Made by a program: the position numbers and the translations under genes. Positions 25,641-38,681 of a stretch of 64,000 bases of DNA are shown in pieces. Origin of the DNA: Cacajao melanocephalus (taxonomy: Eukaryota > Chordata > Mammalia > Primates > Pitheciidae); NCBI GenBank assembly GCA_963573385.1, contig CAUYLG010071394.1:1-64000 (forward strand). The letters run 5' to 3'. Numbering within the stretch: the stretch's first letter is position 1; every line of letters begins with the position of its first letter. Under the pieces are notes generated by a model. That model made no database searches. It was not told where the DNA came from and was given only the letters and a program-made list of their open reading frames with translations.

Positions 25641-26384
25641 AATACTCCTTTTGGAAACTTAGTCTTTTTGTACTTCTCTACTGTAGAACAAACCACCCTT
25701 TAGCAAAAGCCAAAATAGTAATTTTCTGTGGAGTGGATAATCACTCACTCCAGTAAACTAAAACAACATGCTGTGGTTAGAGCAGGAGTAATGTGAAAAA
25801 TCTTATGCTCTGTTTCTCTCTGTATACAAAGTAGACATGTATGTCTGTGTGTACATGCGATGTATACACACTTTCCAGTTCACCTCCCTTATAAATAAGA
25901 GCTGCTCCTGGTCTGGCCACTCACCCACTGCTGCTCTGAACTCTTCAGAGACTAGAGTAGAGCCAAATAGAATCCATTTCTGTAACCATTATTTATAATC
26001 TTTAAAAATTTCACATCCTGAAAAACTTTTGAACAGAGTGGCATTGAAAAGGCGTGAGGGAGGGTGACTGAGAGAAAGGGGTGGGGGAGAAATGGCTGAG
26101 GCTGCATTTTGCCTAGAATACCCCTCCCAGCACCGATCCCATTTTAACAGAGGTCACTTCAACAGACTTTTACTGACTGTGTAATACCTGCTAGAGCCTC
26201 TGCTAGTTGGTGAAGATGCAAAATTGCGTAAGATGATCTCCAGTTTCAAAGACTCACAGTGATGGGGTAAACGGACATGTCAGAACGAACACCCTTAGGG
26301 GAGATTAAAAGAACATAAAACAGCCTCCAAATACCAAAGGAATCATCTTGAAGAAGAGCTTTCTAGGGGCAGGATAGCATGCAT

Positions 26385-26590
26385 AGCAGTCAGACCGTCA
26401 CATTCCAGCTCCATTACCGACCTGTCCACTCTGTGCCTTTGTTTCTGCATCTGAAAAAATAGAAATAACATCCATATTTATATCCTGGAGTTGTCAGGAT
26501 TAGAGAAGACAATGAACATCAGAGACTTACTGCAGTGCTTACTGCAGCACTTGGCTGGTAGAAAGTGCTCACTTCCACTGCAGTAAAATA
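26385..26590 (+). mobile_element. MIR SINE
   Basis: Sense MIR: 'cagtcagaccgtcacattcc', 'actctgtgcctttgtttctg', 'catctgaaaaaatagaaata', 'tgtcaggattagagaagaca', with a diverged 3' end. Confidence 0.75.
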
Positions 26591-26639
26591 AAGCAGGACA
26601 GGGTCTAAAGAGAGATGGGATGGACAGCTTATTCTGAGA

Positions 26640-27120
26640 AGGGTAGTTGGAAGGATGTCTCTGAAGAGCTAAAATTCAGTGAGGTGATGGAGAGAACTAT
26701 GAGGAAAGCATACCCCAGGCAGGAGGACAGGAAGTACAAAGGCATGTTCAAGGAAGGATAGACAGACAAATGTGGCTGCAGTGGGGAAAAGAAGGGGATG
26801 AGTGGTAGGAAGACACTGAAGAGGTAGCCAAGGGCTAGATCATATATGAAAAGGCTTTGGTTTTTGTTTCAAGTGTGACAGGAAGCCATTTGTGGGTTTT
26901 AAGTAAGGGAGTGCTATGATGTAATATCCACATACGTTGCTGGGTGCAGAACAGACGTGAGGATACCAGGAGTGGACACAGGGCAACGAACTAGGAGGCT
27001 GATTCAGTAACCAAGCCCAGAAATGATGGTGATTTGTATGATGGTAGCAGGAAAGGCAGTGGGCATGGTCAGATCTGAGCTATATTTTGAAGATATAGCT
27101 CGCAGGACTTGATGGGGTCA
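26640..27120 (-). mobile_element. L2 LINE fragment
   Basis: Antisense L2 sequence upstream of the 3' end: 'gccaagggctagatcatata', 'gtgacaggaagccatttgtg', 'ttttaagtaagggagtgcta', 'ctaggaggctgattcagtaa', 'ctcgcaggacttgatgggg'. No frame survives. Confidence 0.65.
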
Positions 27121-27407
27121 TGGTATTCATTTCCTCATTTGTTTATTGTCCATTACTTATAGTATCAAATGATCACCAAGAGGACAAAGACTTTGAATTA
27201 TTGTTTTCTCAGTTTCTAAAAGAGTGCCTGGTGTATATCTGGCACTTACATTTGTTATGTATTTGTTTAATGAATAATACATTGAATATGGGTGTGAGGG
27301 AGAGTGTCAAAATGACTCCATCACAGAGGTGACTTTCCCAACACGCCCATAGTTTGATTCATAATCAAGGATCAGTTTTACTCCTATGCTCTATGTTCAA
27401 GACAAAT

Positions 27408-27525
27408 GGAGAGAAAGGAGAGAGAGAGAGGGAGAGATGGATATATATATATAGATATGGATATGAAATATATAGAGATATGGATATAGAATAGATATGG
27501 ATATATATATATGTATATATGTAAA
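27408..27525. repeat. GA-rich and (TATGGA)n-like microsatellite
   Basis: A short GA run, then several units built on 'gatatggatata' with drift, then (TA)n. Likely mutation-prone. Confidence 0.85.
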
Positions 27526-27534
27526 TTTTCACTC

Positions 27535-27890
27535 AAGAATCATGGGATATGACCTTGGGAGATCATCTATCCCCATGCCCTCAAATGAGTACAATAGTCA
27601 TGCTCATTTTAACTTATGAGGCAAAGTAAGGACCAGAGAGCTGAAGTGACTTACCTAATATAATTGAACATAATGATGATAATAGATACATTTATTTTGC
27701 ATTTACTATGTGTCAGGTCTATTGCAAAGTGCTTTATAATTCTCACAGTTACTCATAGAAGTAGAGACTGTTATTATCCCCATTTTACACAGGAAGAAAA
27801 TGTGATGTCACAAGGCCACGTAGCCAGGAAATAATAGAGCTAGGACTCAAATCCAGGTTCTGTTTAATGTTAAAGGCACAACCCTATATG
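27535..27890 (-). mobile_element. MIR SINE and adjoining ancient SINE-like piece
   Basis: 27665-27890 is antisense MIR ('gcatttactatgtgtcaggt', 'gtgctttataattctcacag', 'tatccccattttacacagga', 'ggactcaaatccaggttct'). 27535-27660 ('gaccttgggagatcatctat', 'gagagctgaagtgacttacc') looks like another old SINE core. Confidence 0.75.
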
Positions 27891-28593
27891 GTCTCCAAGA
27901 GTTACATAACATATTGTGTTATAACAACCAATATCAATCTCCCATCCTCCTGGGTTAGGTAGGGAAGAGCAATACAAGGGCTCATGAATGATTAGCTTCT
28001 CTGGGTTCTTCCACTGACTCAGTTGTCCTTATGACCTTTTGGACTTAGAGCCTATTAAACTAAGGAGGTGAGGTGAGTCAGTCTATTATTTTTCTATGTT
28101 CTTATCTTTATCTTTCCCACAAATAGATCACCTTTAATGAAATGTGTAGCAGGTCAACTTGAACATGTGATATTGTGTGTTGTCACAACAAATCACAAAG
28201 CCCTATGGGATTGATTTCTTATTGCCTGTTCAAAAGATTCAAAAGGTATTGTAATTTGTCTTTCTTTTATGTCCAAATCAGTTATCAATGGCCTAGAAGT
28301 TAGATAACCTTTCCACATACTATATAGGTCACTGGTTATCTTTAGTACCTTTTCAATGTTTCCATGCATTTTAATGAGATATTGATTGAGACTGTGGTTC
28401 AATTTCCAGTACTCACTTAAGAAATGTTTTATATGTAGCCAATAGCTAACACTGAACCACTAACTCAGAAAAAGTATAGCATCTGTTGAAGAGAAATAAA
28501 ACTTTGAAGCACCTCATGGTATGCTAAATTGTCAAAGGCTAACAATTTGTTTTTCTTCTACTTTTGTAAGAATGTGGCTTTTATTTAAATAAG
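27891..28593. other. No recognised element
   Basis: About 700 bp with no named repeat. A 69-codon minus frame near 28193-28402 has no recognisable features. Confidence 0.5.
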
Positions 28594-28606
28594 TATATGA
28601 CTTTTA

Positions 28607-28905
<299 letters not shown>

Positions 28906-29284
28906 TATATGGCTTTTAGGAATGACTTAACTTTCGAATACTGAATCGTGAAATGGTCACAAAACCAAACAATTCATATTAAATATGTAATATTTAGTAT
29001 AAAATCAGAAAGGGCAAGCATAAAATTTTAATACACAATTGATTAGGGACCTACTGTTTATGCTAAGCACTAGACAGAGAGAAGATATGGCAAGAATAAA
29101 TTGCATGTAGGAAACCAAGACAATTTTCCATTTTCTAACATAGAAAGCTAAAAGGCCCCATATCACTTGGCCTATATCAAGTCATGAGGGTGATTTAATA
29201 CCATGCTCTTTCATTTGAAAAAAAAAAGATGTAATAGGCAAGAGAAACAAAACTACCCCAAAAACAGCTAACAGTCTGAAGTGT

Positions 29285-29505
29285 TTAACTGTGCCAGGTA
29301 CTGTTCTAAGCATTTTAAGTGAATTAACTCAATTCTCATAACAACTTTGTGAGACAAATAGTATTATTATTGTCATTTTGCGATGAAAATAATGTGTAAT
29401 AGGAGATTGGGTGACTTATACAAATAATGCGACAAGTACATGGCTGAGCAGGGATTTGAATCCAGGCATGCTGAGGTTCTTAGTTCAGGCTCTTAACTAC
29501 CACAT
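29285..29505 (-). mobile_element. MIR SINE
   Basis: Antisense MIR: 'gtgccaggtactgttctaag', 'attaactcaattctcataac', 'ctgagcagggatttgaatcc', 'aggctcttaactaccacat'. Good match over most of the length. Confidence 0.85.
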
Positions 29506-29539
29506 ACTGGCATATCTCAACAATAACAGTGTAATAATT

Positions 29540-29695
29540 TAAATAACAACATTTTTAAGTTCTAGCGTGTGCTAGGCCTTATTGTTGAAAATGTCTTATC
29601 TTTTATCTCATTGAATCCTTCCAACAACCCAATGAAGTTGGATTTGCTATCCCAGTTTTACATGTGAGAAACTTAGAACTTTCAAAGGCTTAGAT
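29540..29695 (-). mobile_element. MIR SINE fragment
   Basis: A second antisense MIR right after the first: 'gtgtgctaggccttattgtt', 'tctcattgaatccttccaac', 'atcccagttttacatgtgag'. It repeats the same part of the element, so it is a separate insertion. Confidence 0.7.
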
Positions 29696-32279
29696 TTATC
29701 TTGTTTCCACTTTCTTCTCTCCAGTAAGTTGTTGGTATCAGGAGGCAGAAATAGAGCAAATGCTTGAGAACACAGACTCTCAGGACTGGAAAGGAATTAA
29801 AAGCAACTAAGCCCAACCCTGAGATGAGACTTAACCCCTTTCTCCACCATCTCTGACTGGGCTTGAACTTCCACTATGAGGTTGTTACTTCTAGAGCTTT
29901 CCCTCCAGATGGAAAAATAGAATTCTGCTTCAGATTTAAAAAGGAAAACATTTCCTCATTTCAAAGAAGCTGAAATAAAACAAGATGAAGCCATTTACTA
30001 AAAGGAATCCATGGGAAAGAGTTAAAAAGCTATGAGAGTCCAAGACTATTTCCAAAGCGATTAATTTGCTAATTCATATGAAGCTGAAGGGGAAAAAAGA
30101 TGGAGATACTGTTTGACAATTCAAACTACAGGAAAAATGACTGGTAAAGATGACCCTGCTCCCTGTCAAGAGCATAAAGAGTTTTAGAGCCACACCTGGA
30201 GATGACATACACTACCTCTGCCCACATCAAGTCCAACTTAGTTGCAAAGGAGGTGGGAAATGTAGTCTTCCTATGTGACTAGGAAGAGGAAAATAAAATA
30301 GGCTTTGAGAAATATATAAGTTATCTCTATCCACAATTACAATGATTTCTACAGTTCCACCCCTAGATTTCAATTTAATATTTGAAGGAGCAATTATGAA
30401 AATGAACCAACTGAACTGTATCCCTAGTATGTAATACTATTCTTAACATATTGTAGGAGGGCAGTAAGTATTTGTTGAATGAATGTATGAGCTAACTTCA
30501 CAAATTTGGACATGACAAATCTATTGGCCTGTAAGTCTGGGACATGGAAACAGGAAAATAAATTCCCCTTGACCTGGCTTTCTACTGATTTCCATTTCTT
30601 CCCAGAACTTTTATGGTTAAAGGTTACTTTAAAAATTATTGAATGGAGGAACTGGAATTAATTCTAGGACATAAGATGAAAGGTTCAGTCTTGGCTTTGA
30701 CACATTCTACCTATGTGTTCCTTAGGAAGCCTTTAACCTCAATGGACCTCAGATTTCTCAGCTATAGGTGGTGGTGGCAGTAGGTATGTGGAGGCTAGCC
30801 AGGTGCTTATCCAACAGTCCTTTTATCTTCTTTCTGGATAACAGAACCCCAATTGTTTGTAGGTGGGAATGTGCCCACCCCCAAGGGAATTAATTATGAT
30901 TGGTTGGTTTAAACCAAGGATGGGGATTATTTTCTTTTTGACACTAATTGGTCTAAAGGTAGGCTTATGATTAGGTTATGGCCAATGAGATTAAGAGCAG
31001 GTCTGATGAAAACATTCAGGAAAAGTTTGTCTTCCCAGATAAAAGAGAAAGATTCATGAGAAGGCCTTTTGACTCTATCTACTTCCTTCTTGGGATGCTG
31101 AAATGTGAGACTATAATATTTGGAGCTGCTACAGCTTGCCTAGACCTTGAGAGGAGATACTGCAAACACACTGAAGTTCCAGCATGTAAAGATGGGAAGA
31201 GCTGGGGTCATCAGTGACATTGTTGAGCCTTTGAAGCAACCCTGGGACAACCTATTTTCAGACTTAGTGTTACATAAAAAATGTGCACTTCTATTGTTTA
31301 AACCACTTTATTTGCATATCCTGTTACTTGCAACCAAGAACATTCCAAACTAGCCATCTACAAAATAGATGACTTTTAGAGGTCTTTCTAGCTCCAAAAT
31401 TGTGTCTTAAGTGACATTCCAAAGACAAAAACAAAAGAGGCAAACGTCCTGAAATATATGAAGGGATGGGAAAAAATTAAATGGAGGAAGAAACCATTGA
31501 AGGCAGCTAAATCTAGATACATCAATCAGGTGACATGAATGGCATAAAGAACTTAAATGCAAATTGGAAAGCCCATTGAAACAGAAAATTGGGCCAGGTC
31601 CCTATGGAGGAGGGAAAAGAGCTGGTGCAAATGTGTAGGTACAGAATTAGAAGGAATATAATCTGAACTAATATGCAACTTTATCAAGAATAAATGACCA
31701 TTTAAAAAGCCTTTTGAAATTATATTTATTCAAAGCAAATGCTGTCTTTTGATAAGCAAAAGAGTACTAAAAACAGGTGACTTTAAAATAATCCCTTCCA
31801 TCTAAATTTTATAATCCCTTCCATCTTTTTTTTCAAACCTTCAAAAACCCTTTCCAGAAAATGCTGCCTATGGTCAGATGATTAGAACAAATGGAAAGTC
31901 AAATTAAAGTAGGGAATTAAAAAATTGACAATTGTCTTATACTAAACTAAGTTGTCCACTGCCTGTGTCTGAGCCTGTAATTAGCATTAACCTTTTTTGT
32001 AGAAAAATCTATTGAGCATTGTCAACACTGTATCTGATATTTACCAGGAACTCCATAAATATTGGTTGGGTTTGATTTTTTATGCATATTAGAAGTGACT
32101 CTGCTCTATTTAGAGCAATAACCAGAACAAATGGAAGGGCATCAGTCAGCAATGAAAAAGTAAGAACACTTCTGGGGTCCTCCAGAAGGGATATTATGAC
32201 CTCAGGTTCCACTTTGAACAATAGACCAAATCTAGAACCCTGGTATTTAGGTCACATACAGTGGGTTATAATAAAAATG
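29696..32279. other. Mostly unassigned sequence
   Basis: About 2.6 kb. 30890-31350 ('ggttatggccaatgagatta', 'attgtttaaaccactttatt', 'tcctgttacttgcaaccaag') reads like an old LTR or mid-repetitive element of a family also seen near 34.2 and 40.7 kb, which I cannot name. 31788-31826 holds a 16-bp repeated block (ataatcccttccatct, period 23). No gene supported. Confidence 0.4.
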
Positions 32280-32512
32280 AACAGTGCTTCTTTGCTCACT
32301 ATTTGCCATACATGGCACATTCATTTTCTCATGTAAAACTCATAGTAGTCCTTTGAGCTAGCAACCTTTCTTATCTCCATTTTACAAATGAAGAAATTGA
32401 GATTAGATTCAGAAATCGCATCAAGGTCACTCAGTCTAGAAAGTGGCAGAAGTCAAGCCCAATTCTATCTGACTCAAAAATTCCATTGTTTACCACTAAA
32501 CTGCAATGCCTC
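32280..32512 (-). mobile_element. MIR SINE
   Basis: Antisense MIR: 'tcattttctcatgtaaaact', 'tatctccattttacaaatga', 'agaaagtggcagaagtcaag', 'taccactaaactgcaatgcc'. Confidence 0.8.
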
Positions 32513-34079
32513 TCAGGAGAACAAAAAGAAGAAGATGAAAAGGAAGAGCGGGTTCTGTACCAGTTGAGGCCAAAAGAAAGTTGCTTCTCAGAAAAGCAGG
32601 ATCAAAAATGTGTAGGCTAGGAGGAGAAACTGGAAATCGAACAAAATACTCCTTGGAGAGTTGAGAGAATTAGAAAAGGGTGATGACTCAGCATAGAGCT
32701 GGGATAAAACCAGGTAAAATTAAAAAAAAAAAAAAACAGACTTCAAAAATAATCAGGGAAGAAAATGAATTGGACAAAGAGCAGTTGAGTTTAGATATCC
32801 AGTGTATCTGGATTTCTCTAGTAACTTAGGAAATCTCAAGACAAGCTTTTACCTCCTCTACTGGATTCTTCCTAATTCAGCTTTTTTGATATCTGATGGA
32901 ACTCTCATTCTGCAAAAAGCAAAACATTTGATGAATCCTCCACTTGCCTTGTTAGCAATTTCTTCTTTTAGAAGATCCAGGGAGCAATGATGAAGGACAT
33001 GTGACTGGGTGGGGACTGTGCTGATGAGCTCAAATTTTCAAAGGGCATGTACAGGAAGAGGGAATGAGGGACACATAATCAAGACTGAATACACAAAATC
33101 TAGCAAAGTCTTGTAAGAATAAAGTCCAGAGGGTGACGCCCCAAATCTCTGAGGCTTCTTTTAAAAATGCTAAGAACAACAAAAAAAGGATTATTCTAGT
33201 GTATACGAGAAAGGACCTCCTGCTTGGGGCTGAGGGTATAATGCTAACAGCGTGTTTTTTTAAGAAAATACAAGAAATGGAAACAAATGGCAAAATGAAA
33301 TTATAATTTTTGGCAAAGAAACTAAGAACCAAAGTGTGAATGAGATCTAGGGGACTCCTGGAAATGGCACAGAAACCTTGGGCTGGGAATAGCAGAACTG
33401 TTATCACCCCTAGGCTTGAAGGGACCCTGGAAGAGAGAAGTTACCACAACCTGGAAGAAGAGAGCATCCTGCAATGCACAGAAGCTTAAAGGAGCAGTGA
33501 CCATCCATAGAAGGACATGGCAAACCCCAAGCTACCTTGCAGGAATGAAGCCAAGGACACAGATCCCTGACCTCCTTTCCTCCCTTTCTCTAGTCTTCTA
33601 CCAGAGCTTCTCATGGGCTGCATGGGTTCCCCAGTTGGGATACAGAGGGCTGGGCAGCCCTTCAATGTAGAACAGACAGGGAAGCCTCCTACGGCAGAGT
33701 GGAAAAGGGTAAAGTGAATCTAGGGGATCCACAGAAGATAAGCTGACACATTGCCTCAACAACTTTGCGCTTCTAAACCCGCCACATAAAGTGGGCACTA
33801 AATACTAACCAGAACACATCTTTAAACACAGAGTCTTCCCATTAACGATTCCTTGGCTTTAACTACTTCTGTTTCCTTTAGGTATTACTTATACCTAAGC
33901 CAATACTGATGGTATAACTCTCCTCCAATTCTGCAAATATTCCTGGTACAAAATGCCTTCTTTCTAGACCGCTGCAATTGAACACATTTTGTAGGCCTCT
34001 CTAGGTTTCAGTGGGGTGAGAAAAACCATAGATGCAATGACTTTGAGGTCGACAGCAGAGACAGCTGATGCCAGAGAGT
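32513..34079. other. Mostly unassigned sequence
   Basis: About 1.6 kb. The stretch 33420-33760 ('gaagccaaggacacagatcc', 'gggctgggcagcccttcaat') feels like a diverged mid-repetitive element but I cannot classify it. A 125-codon minus-strand frame (33030-33407) is leucine/phenylalanine rich with no motif; I do not call it a gene. Confidence 0.4.
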
Positions 34080-34220
34080 CATGTTTCCCTTCTATCATGT
34101 ATCTTTGATAGTGGGAAGCAGCTGCCCATTCAGGGACTACATTTCCCAGTCTAGCTTTCTTCTACATGGCTGTCAGGTGACTATTTCTGGCCAATGAAAT
34201 GAGAGCAAAAGTGAGAGGGG

Positions 34221-34277
34221 TGTGTGTGTGTGTGTGTGTGCGTGTGTGTGTGTATGTGTGTCTGCACACGCGCGCAC
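34221..34277. repeat. (GT)n microsatellite with CG core
   Basis: GT alternation with one CG, then 'gcacacgcgcgcac'. Alternating purine-pyrimidine for most of 57 bp. Confidence 0.93.
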
Positions 34278-34488
34278 CTCTGTAGAGCCAAGGCAGTTGG
34301 TTAAGTATGTGGTGTGCCCTCATGCTCACTCTCCCTTTCACAGAGAGCCATGTGTGAAGATGGTGGTGTCACAAGGTGGAAAGACTGTATTCCCTAAATT
34401 ACCACTTACATGAAAGCCAGCCTGACAAGAAATATCCACATTTTGAAAATGAGAAATAAACTTTTATTGTGTTAAGAGTGGCTGGTTT

Positions 34489-34793
<305 letters not shown>

Positions 34794-35064
34794 TTATAGC
34801 AGTTAGCCTGCCTTGACTAATGTAGAGCCCTCTACTCTGTAGTTACTTCCTGTGATACCACTTTCAAATTCTCCACCCTTGGCTTCAAATTATAATAACT
34901 GGGATAAAAGACTGTTGTAGAAAATTGCCTACTAGCTGCCTTGCCAAGATTTTGCTGTTTAGCTATTTTGTGTAGGAAACGTTTGTGCCGATGCTCTTGT
35001 TGTTAAAAGATGTGCAAACCATTTTCTTTTTGTTAAATTGCAGTTTGAGGCAGTTCTGCAATCA

Positions 35065-35265
35065 TAAAAAAGAATATAGTATTTGAGTCCAAGTTCTACC
35101 ACTTACTTATGCTGTCTGACCTTGAACAGATCCTATCAGCTTTCTTCTCTGTCAAAGAAGGATATTAATAATGCTTCCCTGTCAGGTTGTTGTGAAGATC
35201 AAATGAGATAAGGGATATGGAAACATTTTGTTCACTAGAAAGCTTTAGACAAAATTAGTTTTCAT
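35065..35265 (+). mobile_element. MIR SINE
   Basis: Sense MIR: 'tatttgagtccaagttctac', 'ctgtctgaccttgaacagat', 'aggttgttgtgaagatcaaa', 'tgagataagggatatgg'. Well recognisable. Confidence 0.82.
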
Positions 35266-36314
35266 CTCCACTAAAAGGGAGTCAAGTTGCATTTGCCTTT
35301 GAGATCATTCTCTTGGGTCATGGTGTTGTCAAGTTAATTTCCCCCCCCCTTTTCTCTCACATGATCAGGTTCAGTTCCTTCCACTCTTTCTCACCTCCAT
35401 TAACAGGCAAGCAGTTCTCTTTATTGTTTGGAATTTTTACAATTTGAGTTTTGCCCAAGGAAGAATGATTTAAAAAAAAAAATGGATCCCAAAACAAATT
35501 AATAAAAATAACTTCTGAACATGTTAGGGCCATGGTTTACAGGAAAGCTCACTCTTTGCCCTGGGCTGTGGTTTCCACGTTGAAGTTGTTGAATTTCTCA
35601 TATGCACACACACAAACTCGTATCTAATACCCTGTTTATTATTCCAAATAGAATACAGCCTTTTGTTCCTTTAACTTTCTCAATATTTATAAGTAAGATT
35701 TTTTAAATCTGGGGCTTTTTAAATTTTAACTCAAGATATAAACAGTGAATCTAGTTCAATCCTCTTGTTTTATAAATGAGAAAAACCAGAAGCCCAGAGA
35801 TATTTCATGACCCACTTTAAAAATCACCTTTTCCAATAAGCTTTCTCAGTTTTGTTACTGCCTCACAGGCTGAGTGGGGTATCCTTCTTTTATCATAGAA
35901 TTTGTTGGTGATAGACAAAACCAGATTCTGAACTCTTTATAGGAAAAAAAAAAACAAGTCTTCTCTGCATCCCAGGGACCTCTGACCTCCATGTAAACCT
36001 ATCTTCTGCTTCTGTCTCATTGGCCAAAACTGTCACATGGCCACCTCTAGCTACAAGGGAGACTGGGAAAGGAAGTAGTTAGCTGAGAAAATTGCCTCCC
36101 CAAACAAAATCAGGGTTCTATGAGCAAAGAAGTGGCTATGGATATTGAGTTGGCTACTCAAAGATCCTGTTGCAGCCTGTGACATCGTAGGAACTCAAAA
36201 AATATTTGCAGACTGAATATCAGTGTAAGGCATTCAAGGTTGAATAAATAAACTGTCTAAGTTTGCTATAGTGATAGAACAGTGGCTAGGATTTAGGTAT
36301 GCTGAATTCCAGCA
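35266..36314. other. Mostly unassigned; possible antisense mid-repetitive piece
   Basis: 35990-36110 ('ctgtctcattggccaaaact', 'gtcacatggccacctctagc') is the antisense of the family seen at 34.1 kb. 35341-35350 is a 9-10 C run. 36185-36225 has a short L2/MIR-like tail. Nothing else recognised. Confidence 0.4.
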
Positions 36315-36667
36315 TGTATTTGTCCATATTCACACTGCTATAAAGAACTTCCCTGAGACTGGGTAATTTATAAAGTAAAGAGGTTTAATTGGCTCACAGT
36401 TCCACATGGCTGGAGAGGCCTCAGGAAACTTACAGTCATGGTGGAGAGGGAAGTAAGAACCTTCTTTTCAAGGTAGCAGGAGAGAGAAGAGAAAGTGTAG
36501 AGGGAAGAAATCTTTATAAAACCATCAGATCTTGTGAGAACGCACTCACTTTCATGAGAACAGCATGAGGGAACCACCCCCATGATCCAATCACATCCCT
36601 CCCTCAACACGCAGGGATTACAATTCAAGAAGAGGTTTTGGTGGGGACATAGAGACAAACCATGTCA
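36315..36667 (-). mobile_element. MST/THE1-type MaLR solo LTR
   Basis: Antisense LTR from 'tgtatttgtccatattcaca' to 'gacaaaccatgtca', with 'gagactgggtaatttataaa', 'ggctcacagttccacatggc', 'aaccatcagatcttgtgaga'. Flanks cagca / cagcc suggest a 5-bp duplication. No internal sequence. Confidence 0.87.
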
Positions 36668-37339
36668 CAGCCTACAGCTCTTTCTAGTACCTGGTACTAC
36701 CTCAGTGTCATAAATTCAGTAACATGAGTATCTGGTTCTGCATTCTTTTCAAGAATCACTCTTCTCTCTCTATAGTATCTTAATTCCTCTAAAAGACATG
36801 TAACCAATCCTATTGGAGGTTTTCCCTCCAATTCTTCTGTAGTATTTACCTAGATACCTTAGTAATAGGAATGTGACATTGATGGGAATCTAATAGATGT
36901 TGAGATCTTGGGGGGTTTCCCAGTTTTTTACTTTACTTACTTCCAGACTCAAATTTATTATGACAGGTAACTTTATCTCACCCAGCATTACAGTTATTAA
37001 TAACTTATCCTGCTGAATAAATCAGAGACCTGGAAAAATGTGGAGTAAGCATTTGTTATGCACATATGGGATTTACCAAGTTTCCGCATTTGAAGGTCTA
37101 ATATTAGGATTCACACGTTGTACAAGGCTTTGCAGAGGAAAAGACATTTCACGTCTTCTCGACTTTGAAAATAGGGTATACTTTGCATGCAAACAAGTCT
37201 AGGTGAGTAGAGTGATTTTGAATAAATCACCAAGAAACAAGATTTCAGTAAACTGTAAGAAACACATTTCCAGCATAATTTCAAAAACAGAAAATAAAAT
37301 TAGGTGCAAGGATTTACTGGGACTAGTGGATCAAGAGTT
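36668..37339. other. No recognised element
   Basis: About 670 bp, apparently unique, no gene supported. Confidence 0.5.
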
Positions 37340-37505
37340 AGCAGGTTGCACATTAGGTTGAGCTCTGCTCATAATTAGCAGTGTGACCTTATGGAACATC
37401 ATTAATATTTGGAGCCTTCAGTTCTGTCACCTGTAAGAGGAGAGGGTTGTACCAGATGATCTCCAACCCTCCCCACCATCCATGTCAAGATTCTGTCATT
37501 CTATT
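37340..37505 (+). mobile_element. MIR-like SINE (source of the 38.7-kb copy)
   Basis: 'aattagcagtgtgaccttat', 'cagttctgtcacctgtaaga', 'gggttgtaccagatgatctc', and 'gattctgtcattctatttct' follow MIR/MIR3 from core to tail without a break. Bases 37354-37485 recur at 38682-38813. Confidence 0.75.
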
Positions 37506-37649
37506 TCTTATGCACTGAGACCAAGAGAGTTAATTTGTGAAATCGCATGATGACCAAATCCTGAAAAGGGCACACTAACTTTTTACCAGTGTTACCCTTG
37601 GGTTTAAGGCTGATAATTTCTAAAATTTATAATAGAATTATTATTATTT

Positions 37650-37825
37650 TGGCATATTACTAGTCATTTGCAATTTACCGACTTCTAATCATTGGAAACA
37701 TACTGTTTTGAATTCCATTCTTTTCCCTTAATATGTCATTATAAATATTTGCCCATATTTCCACAGTCATCATAATTATGGTTTTGATTGTGCCATATTG
37801 TTATTCCATTTGGTTGACAGGCCAC
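37650..37825 (-). mobile_element. Possible old L1M fragment
   Basis: 'cattataaatatttgcccat' and 'gccatattgttattccattt' resemble antisense L1M ends, weakly. Confidence 0.3.
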
Positions 37826-37828
37826 AGA

Positions 37829-38520
37829 TTTGGAGTCATCGTTTCCTTCCTTTGATACTCTGCATCCAATTCCTTGAAAAATTCTGTCAGCTCTACCTAT
37901 AGATTATATGCAGAATCTAACATCTCACCCTCTCCATCACAACCCTTCTTGTCCAAACCACCATTATCTGTTGTCTGGATTATTTTCATGGTCTTCCAGC
38001 TGGCACCTGTACCTCTGTACTTCCCCACTACAGAGTGTATTTCACACACTGCATTGGGAGAGTTCGTCTCCAAACATGATCCTATCTTGTTCCTCTTCTC
38101 AAAACTTTCCAATAATTTTCCATCTTAGAGCACTCTAAGTCATTCCTATTGCCCTAAGGGTCGACATGATCTGGTTTCCCTTCTACTTCTTCGATCTCAT
38201 CTTCAACGACTTTTCCCCTGGCTCACTCTACCCCAGCCATATGGGCCACCCTGTTGCTCTTGCCAGGGTCACTCCTGTCACAGAGCTTGGAAATCACTGC
38301 AACTTCTAAGAATACCATCCCCCCACATATCCTCATGGCTCCCTCTCTTACTACTTTCGGGTCTCTGTTCAAAAGTCGCCTTTTAGAGAGGTCTTCCCTG
38401 ACCACCTTATCTAAGATAGCAACCTCCCCCAAGCACTCTCTATGCCTCTTTATATTAGTTTATGGCACCTGATATATTATTTATTTGTTTGTAGCCTTCC
38501 ACCAGCACTGCCAAGACCCA
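37829..38520 (+). mobile_element. L2 LINE 3' portion
   Basis: Sense L2: 'aattctgtcagctctaccta', 'gtctggattattttcatggt', 'caccctgttgctcttgccag', 'gaggtcttccctgaccacct', 'tatattatttatttgtttgt'. One of the better-preserved L2 stretches. No frame survives. Confidence 0.82.
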
Positions 38521-38610
38521 ATTATCAATGGTTTAATCAATTTATTAAACAAATGTTTACTGACCACTACTGTTCTGGGCATAGGTTCTATAGCAGTGAA
38601 CAAAACAAAA

Positions 38611-38676
38611 TCCCTACCTTCATGGAATTTTCTATTTCATGAAGAAATGAAATAGCAAATTTCATGAAGGTAGGGA
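38611..38676. repeat. 30-bp near-perfect inverted repeat, 6-nt loop
   Basis: Left arm 38611-38640, loop 38641-38646, right arm 38647-38676. The arms pair at 28 of 30 positions. The left arm is continuous with the L2 end; the right arm is its reversed copy. It could extrude as a hairpin. Confidence 0.95.
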
Positions 38677-38681
38677 CTTTG

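Noticed and set aside
33030..33407. 125-codon minus-strand frame rich in Leu/Phe
   Set aside because: Composition is that of A/T-rich non-coding DNA; no start context, motif or splice pattern.
37340..37505. tRNA-like sequence in MIR copies
   Set aside because: MIRs descend from a tRNA but these copies lack an intact cloverleaf and box A/B spacing; they are SINE relics.
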